Source: Polyangiaceae bacterium (GTDB lineage Bacteria > Myxococcota_A > Polyangia > Polyangiales > Polyangiaceae). From it: a stretch of DNA of 64,000 nucleotides. Within the stretch, counting starts at the first letter, position 1, and each line of letters opens with the position of its first letter. Location of the stretch: the NCBI GenBank assembly GCA_020633235.1, contig JACKEA010000009.1, positions 186,001-250,000 of the forward strand, given 5' to 3'. This document shows, piece after piece, positions 61,705 through 64,000 of the stretch. The notes beneath the pieces were generated by a model. That model was not told the origin of the DNA and did not search any database. It saw nothing but the letters and a program-made list of their open reading frames with translations. Made by a program: the position numbers and the translations under genes.

Positions 61705-61942
61705 TGGGAATGACCTCCTGTTGCTCGCTGCTCATTGCGAAAGCGGTGCCAGCTCGAAACTCCCGACAAACCACGGCCATTCTTCAGAGAACGCCACCTG
61801 CACCTCTCGGCGCGAGGCCCCAAAACGTCACCTGCGCTTGGCACCTGGCGGACCGCCGCCGGCGAAGACCCGTTTCGCCACCCCGGGGCGCGGTCTTTCT
61901 CGCAGATCTTTGCTGGCATTGGGCTTGCTGTGGCGCCGAGGC

Positions 61943-62629
61943 ATGAACAACGCCGCCGCCGAACGCGCTGCCCTTCGCGTGCTGGGCTCGCCCCACACGT
62001 GGTGCAGCGGTCAGTGCCTCGAATGCCCGCTGTCCGAGAGTTGCGTGAGCACCCGGCGCTCCATGCAGCTTTCCATGCTGGAAGAGAGCCTCTCCCAGCC
62101 CAACGGGGAGGCGTACTTCAAGAAGGTGTGGGCGCTTCTCGATCGCCTCTGCGACCAGGAGCTGACGCCCCCGGCCGAAGAACACTGGCGCCCCCGTGCG
62201 GGCCGGCACTTCGCCAAAGCGGCCGACAACTTGTCGACCGCTTCAGAAATGCTCTGGATCGAAGACGTACTGTCCACGGAAGACCGGGTGTTGGAGCAAA
62301 TTGCCGATGGCTGCATGGAGCTGGCCAACGCGACGCTGTTTCATGCGGACCGCCTTGCGACCACCACGCCCAATGTGCGAACGCCCGTGGGCCCGTTGGT
62401 CTACCTGCGCCAGCTGACCCGAGCCTGTGACGCGGCCATCGAGCTCGCGGGGGAAGGTGACCGGCGGATTGGGCGCGTCTTGGCCGCGTATTCGTATCTG
62501 TACGATTTGCTCCAACCGCTGTTCGAGATCATCCCGGCTTCCGCCGACCGGGCCCTTTCGACCCTCGTCGACGCCGACAAGGCGCCGGTGCCCTTCGCCC
62601 AGGCGAAGCCGAAGCGCGGGCGGGGGTGA
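61943..62629 (+). CDS. CxxxCxxCPLSxxC-family protein (second paralogue), function unknown
   Basis: 228 aa from ATG 61943. The N-terminal block is HTWCSGQCLECPLSESCVSTRR, the same four-Cys motif and TWC lead as 57648-58337. The remaining chain is helical, e.g. EVLSTEDRVLEQIADGCMELANATLFHADR and a basic C-terminus (KPKRGRG). No signal peptide or membrane helix. Both copies lie in the last 7 kb, so the family may be expanded locally. Function unknown. Confidence 0.65.
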   Translation: MNNAAAERAALRVLGSPHTWCSGQCLECPLSESCVSTRRSMQLSMLEESLSQPNGEAYFKKVWALLDRLCDQELTPPAEEHWRPRAGRHFAKAADNLSTASEMLWIEDVLSTEDRVLEQIADGCMELANATLFHADRLATTTPNVRTPVGPLVYLRQLTRACDAAIELAGEGDRRIGRVLAAYSYLYDLLQPLFEIIPASADRALSTLVDADKAPVPFAQAKPKRGRG

Positions 62630-62639
62630 CGGTTCGGCC

Positions 62640-62667
62640 TTGACAGCCGATAAGTCCGACATATTAT
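62640..62667 (+). promoter_or_regulatory. Sigma-70-like promoter of the GntR gene
   Basis: TTGACA (62640-62645), 16-bp spacer, TATTAT (62662-62667), ending 12 bp before ATG 62680. The transcript would have a very short leader. It is the clearest -35/-10 pair seen in the window. Confidence 0.6.
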
Positions 62668-62679
62668 TCAGCAGCTTTC

Positions 62680-63378
62680 ATGCTGGATCATGCGAGAAAG
62701 GCCGACGAGATCGCGGACGACCTGATGCGACGCATCGTCGCCGGGGAGCTCGCCGTCGGTGATCTGCTACCCCGGGAGGCGGATCTCGCGGAGCACTACG
62801 GGGTCAATCGCAGCGTGGTGCGGGAGGCCCTGAAGCTCCTCGAGGTACATCGCCTGGTGGAGCCGCGCCGCCGCCGGGGAACCGAGGTGCTCGATCCTCT
62901 CGGCTCCGTCACGCCGCAGGTGATCACGGCCATGCTGGTCCCGGCGGACCGAGTCGATCCCGAGATGCTCGCGGAGCTGCTCGAGATCCGCGCCCTGCTC
63001 GATTCCGAAATGTGTGGGCTCGCCGCCGAACGCCACACGGACGCGGAGCTCGCGGAGATCGAGGCCTGCGTCGAGGGCATCACGCGCGGAGATGCCCAGG
63101 CCGTTGAAGAGCTGGGCTTGGCGATGGCGCGGGCCAGCCACAACCGTCTGTTCGTGATGCTCTCCAACTGGCATCGGCAAATCACGAAGCAGCTCGCGCC
63201 TCACTTCGGCCGCGTGCGCTCGCGCGCCGCGGAAGTGAACGCCTACGCGCTCTTGCTCGATGCCTTGCGGCGCCGCGATCGAAAGCTCGCGCGCTCGCTC
63301 ACTGCGCAGTTCCACGAATGGGCCAATCACGAGCTCATCGCATCCGTGAAGGGAGAATCGTCGTGCTCCAAGAAGTGA
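62680..63378 (+). CDS. GntR/FadR-type transcriptional regulator
   Basis: 232 aa. Winged HTH at the N-terminus (LMRRIVAGELAVGDLLPREADLAEHYGVNRSVVREALKLLEVHRLVEPRRRRGTEV), then an FCD ligand domain (ELLEIRALLDSEMCGLAAERHTDAELAEIEACVEGI...HNRLFVMLSNWHRQI...LLDALRRRDRKLARSLTAQFHEW). FCD ligands are usually small carboxylates. Its 3' end overlaps the start of the C45-type acyltransferase gene by 16 bases, which makes that gene the probable target or partner. Confidence 0.9.
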   Translation: MLDHARKADEIADDLMRRIVAGELAVGDLLPREADLAEHYGVNRSVVREALKLLEVHRLVEPRRRRGTEVLDPLGSVTPQVITAMLVPADRVDPEMLAELLEIRALLDSEMCGLAAERHTDAELAEIEACVEGITRGDAQAVEELGLAMARASHNRLFVMLSNWHRQITKQLAPHFGRVRSRAAEVNAYALLLDALRRRDRKLARSLTAQFHEWANHELIASVKGESSCSKK

Positions 63379-64000
63379 CCTCGGGAAAGTCCGCCACCAA
63401 GAAGCAACCGCTGTACGAGCGTCACGCCGGATTTCACGTGCTCCGACTCTCGGGAGACGACTACGAGATCGGCTACCAACACGGCAGCGCCCTGAAGAGC
63501 GCGATGGCCACCGGCCCCGTGCCCTACTTCGAGCGCTACGTGGAGCGCATGCTGGCAGCCGGCGCGGGTCCGAAGCTCGGCGAGCTCTTGTCCAAGGCGC
63601 TGGCGCTGACCGTGGGCCGTCGCATCCAGAGCGGCTTTCCGCCCCACACCCGCCGCGCCCTCGACGGCCTGGCGGACGGCGCCGGTCTCGATCGCAAGCA
63701 GTTGCTCGCCGCCGTGACCATGCCCGAGAGCTACCTGTGGGTGCTGCAGCAGGTGCTGCGCCTGCGCCGCCCGCGCCTCGCGCCCCACCACGGCGTGCCG
63801 CTGATGGGCTGCACCAGCGCCGTGGCCTGGGGCGACGCGACGCGCGATGGGAGCTTCCTCCACGGTCGCAACTTCGACTACCAGGGCGTGGGCGCTTGGG
63901 ACACGGAGCAGGCCATCGTGTTCCATCGACCGACCGGCGCGCAGCCGTACGTGTCCGTGAGCGCCGCTGGCATCCTGTTCGGCGGCATCACCGCCATGAA
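63363..64000 (+). CDS. C45-type Ntn acyltransferase (6-aminopenicillanate acyltransferase-like), 3' end outside the window
   Basis: At least 212 aa, cut by the right edge. GTG 63363 has GGGAGAA upstream and overlaps the GntR stop. Cys150 in GVPLMGCTSAVAWGDATRDGSFLHGRNFDYQGVG matches the autocatalytic N-terminal nucleophile of the C45 / acyl-CoA:6-aminopenicillanate acyltransferase family, with HGRNFDY as a conserved follow-on. Precursor region ~1-149 is helical. Processing would release a 149-residue pro-part. The substrate is unknown; coupling to GntR suggests control by a related acyl compound. Confidence 0.75.
   Translation, partial: MLQEVTSGKSATKKQPLYERHAGFHVLRLSGDDYEIGYQHGSALKSAMATGPVPYFERYVERMLAAGAGPKLGELLSKALALTVGRRIQSGFPPHTRRALDGLADGAGLDRKQLLAAVTMPESYLWVLQQVLRLRRPRLAPHHGVPLMGCTSAVAWGDATRDGSFLHGRNFDYQGVGAWDTEQAIVFHRPTGAQPYVSVSAAGILFGGITAM

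Overview
The window is GC-rich DNA from a gliding, predatory-type deltaproteobacterium, most likely a myxobacterium of the Polyangiales/Sorangiineae kind. This is inferred from gene content, not from any marker gene. The evidence is three eukaryote-like Ser/Thr kinases (one with two catalytic domains), PilZ and FIST signalling proteins, a very high density of lipoproteins with Gly/Ser-rich tethers, Cys-rich surface proteins, and many long antisense open frames that mirror the GC-rich codon bias. One tRNA gene was found. No rRNA, CRISPR array, prophage or insertion sequence was seen.

Layout. 0-3 kb: TRAP transporter permeases DctQ (cut by the left edge) and DctM, both unusually extended. 3-9 kb: alkaline-phosphatase-superfamily lipoprotein, MATE exporter and double-kinase receptor. 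9-15.4 kb: a tight operon of two tandem triple-thioredoxin (DsbA-like) proteins followed by a lipoprotein with about 42 cysteines, then another lipoprotein. 15.6-17.2 kb: a small HTH protein, a poly-glutamine lipoprotein, and a tRNA-Arg(CCG) followed by decayed tandem copies of itself. 17.3-24 kb: gloB, an esterase, two PilZ proteins and a kinase. 24-31.5 kb: YceI, membrane proteins, a CxGxC-repeat protein, a vWA lipoprotein, a triheme cytochrome lipoprotein and a FIST sensor with a small coupled ORF. 31.5-41 kb: FAD oxidoreductase, ABC-F ATPase, panE, a DUF47-Pit phosphate uptake pair and a GH57/38-like secreted protein with a coupled lipoprotein. 41-50 kb: esterase, phospholipase C-like lipoprotein, MscS channel, dinucleotide-binding reductase, Cys-rich paralogue pair, kinase and enolase-superfamily enzyme. 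50-64 kb: surface lipoproteins (EEP nuclease/phosphatase, Kazal-like, vWA, LamG), a barrel protein, a triheme cytochrome, a second orphan HTH protein, two paralogues of an unrecognised CxxxCxxCPLSxxC family, an amidohydrolase, and a GntR regulator overlapping a C45-type acyltransferase that runs off the right edge.

The most unusual signals are: (1) a dispersed intergenic repeat family, consensus TTTGTYGGTCCGCCGCGGAA, present at eight places, often as inverted pairs and in one case encoding the C-terminus of a protein; (2) tandem decayed tRNA-Arg plus terminator units; (3) the triple-DsbA/Cys-rich operon, which looks like a dedicated disulfide-forming machine with its client; (4) the CxxxCxxCPLSxxC paralogues; (5) a lipoprotein ending in a poly-Gln tract encoded by a CAG/CAA microsatellite.

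A common theme is export and oxidative folding of surface proteins. Lipoprotein tethers, disulfide-rich modules, LamG/vWA/Kazal adhesion or inhibitor domains, and thioredoxin-fold enzymes occur together, with kinases and FIST/PilZ proteins as signalling inputs.
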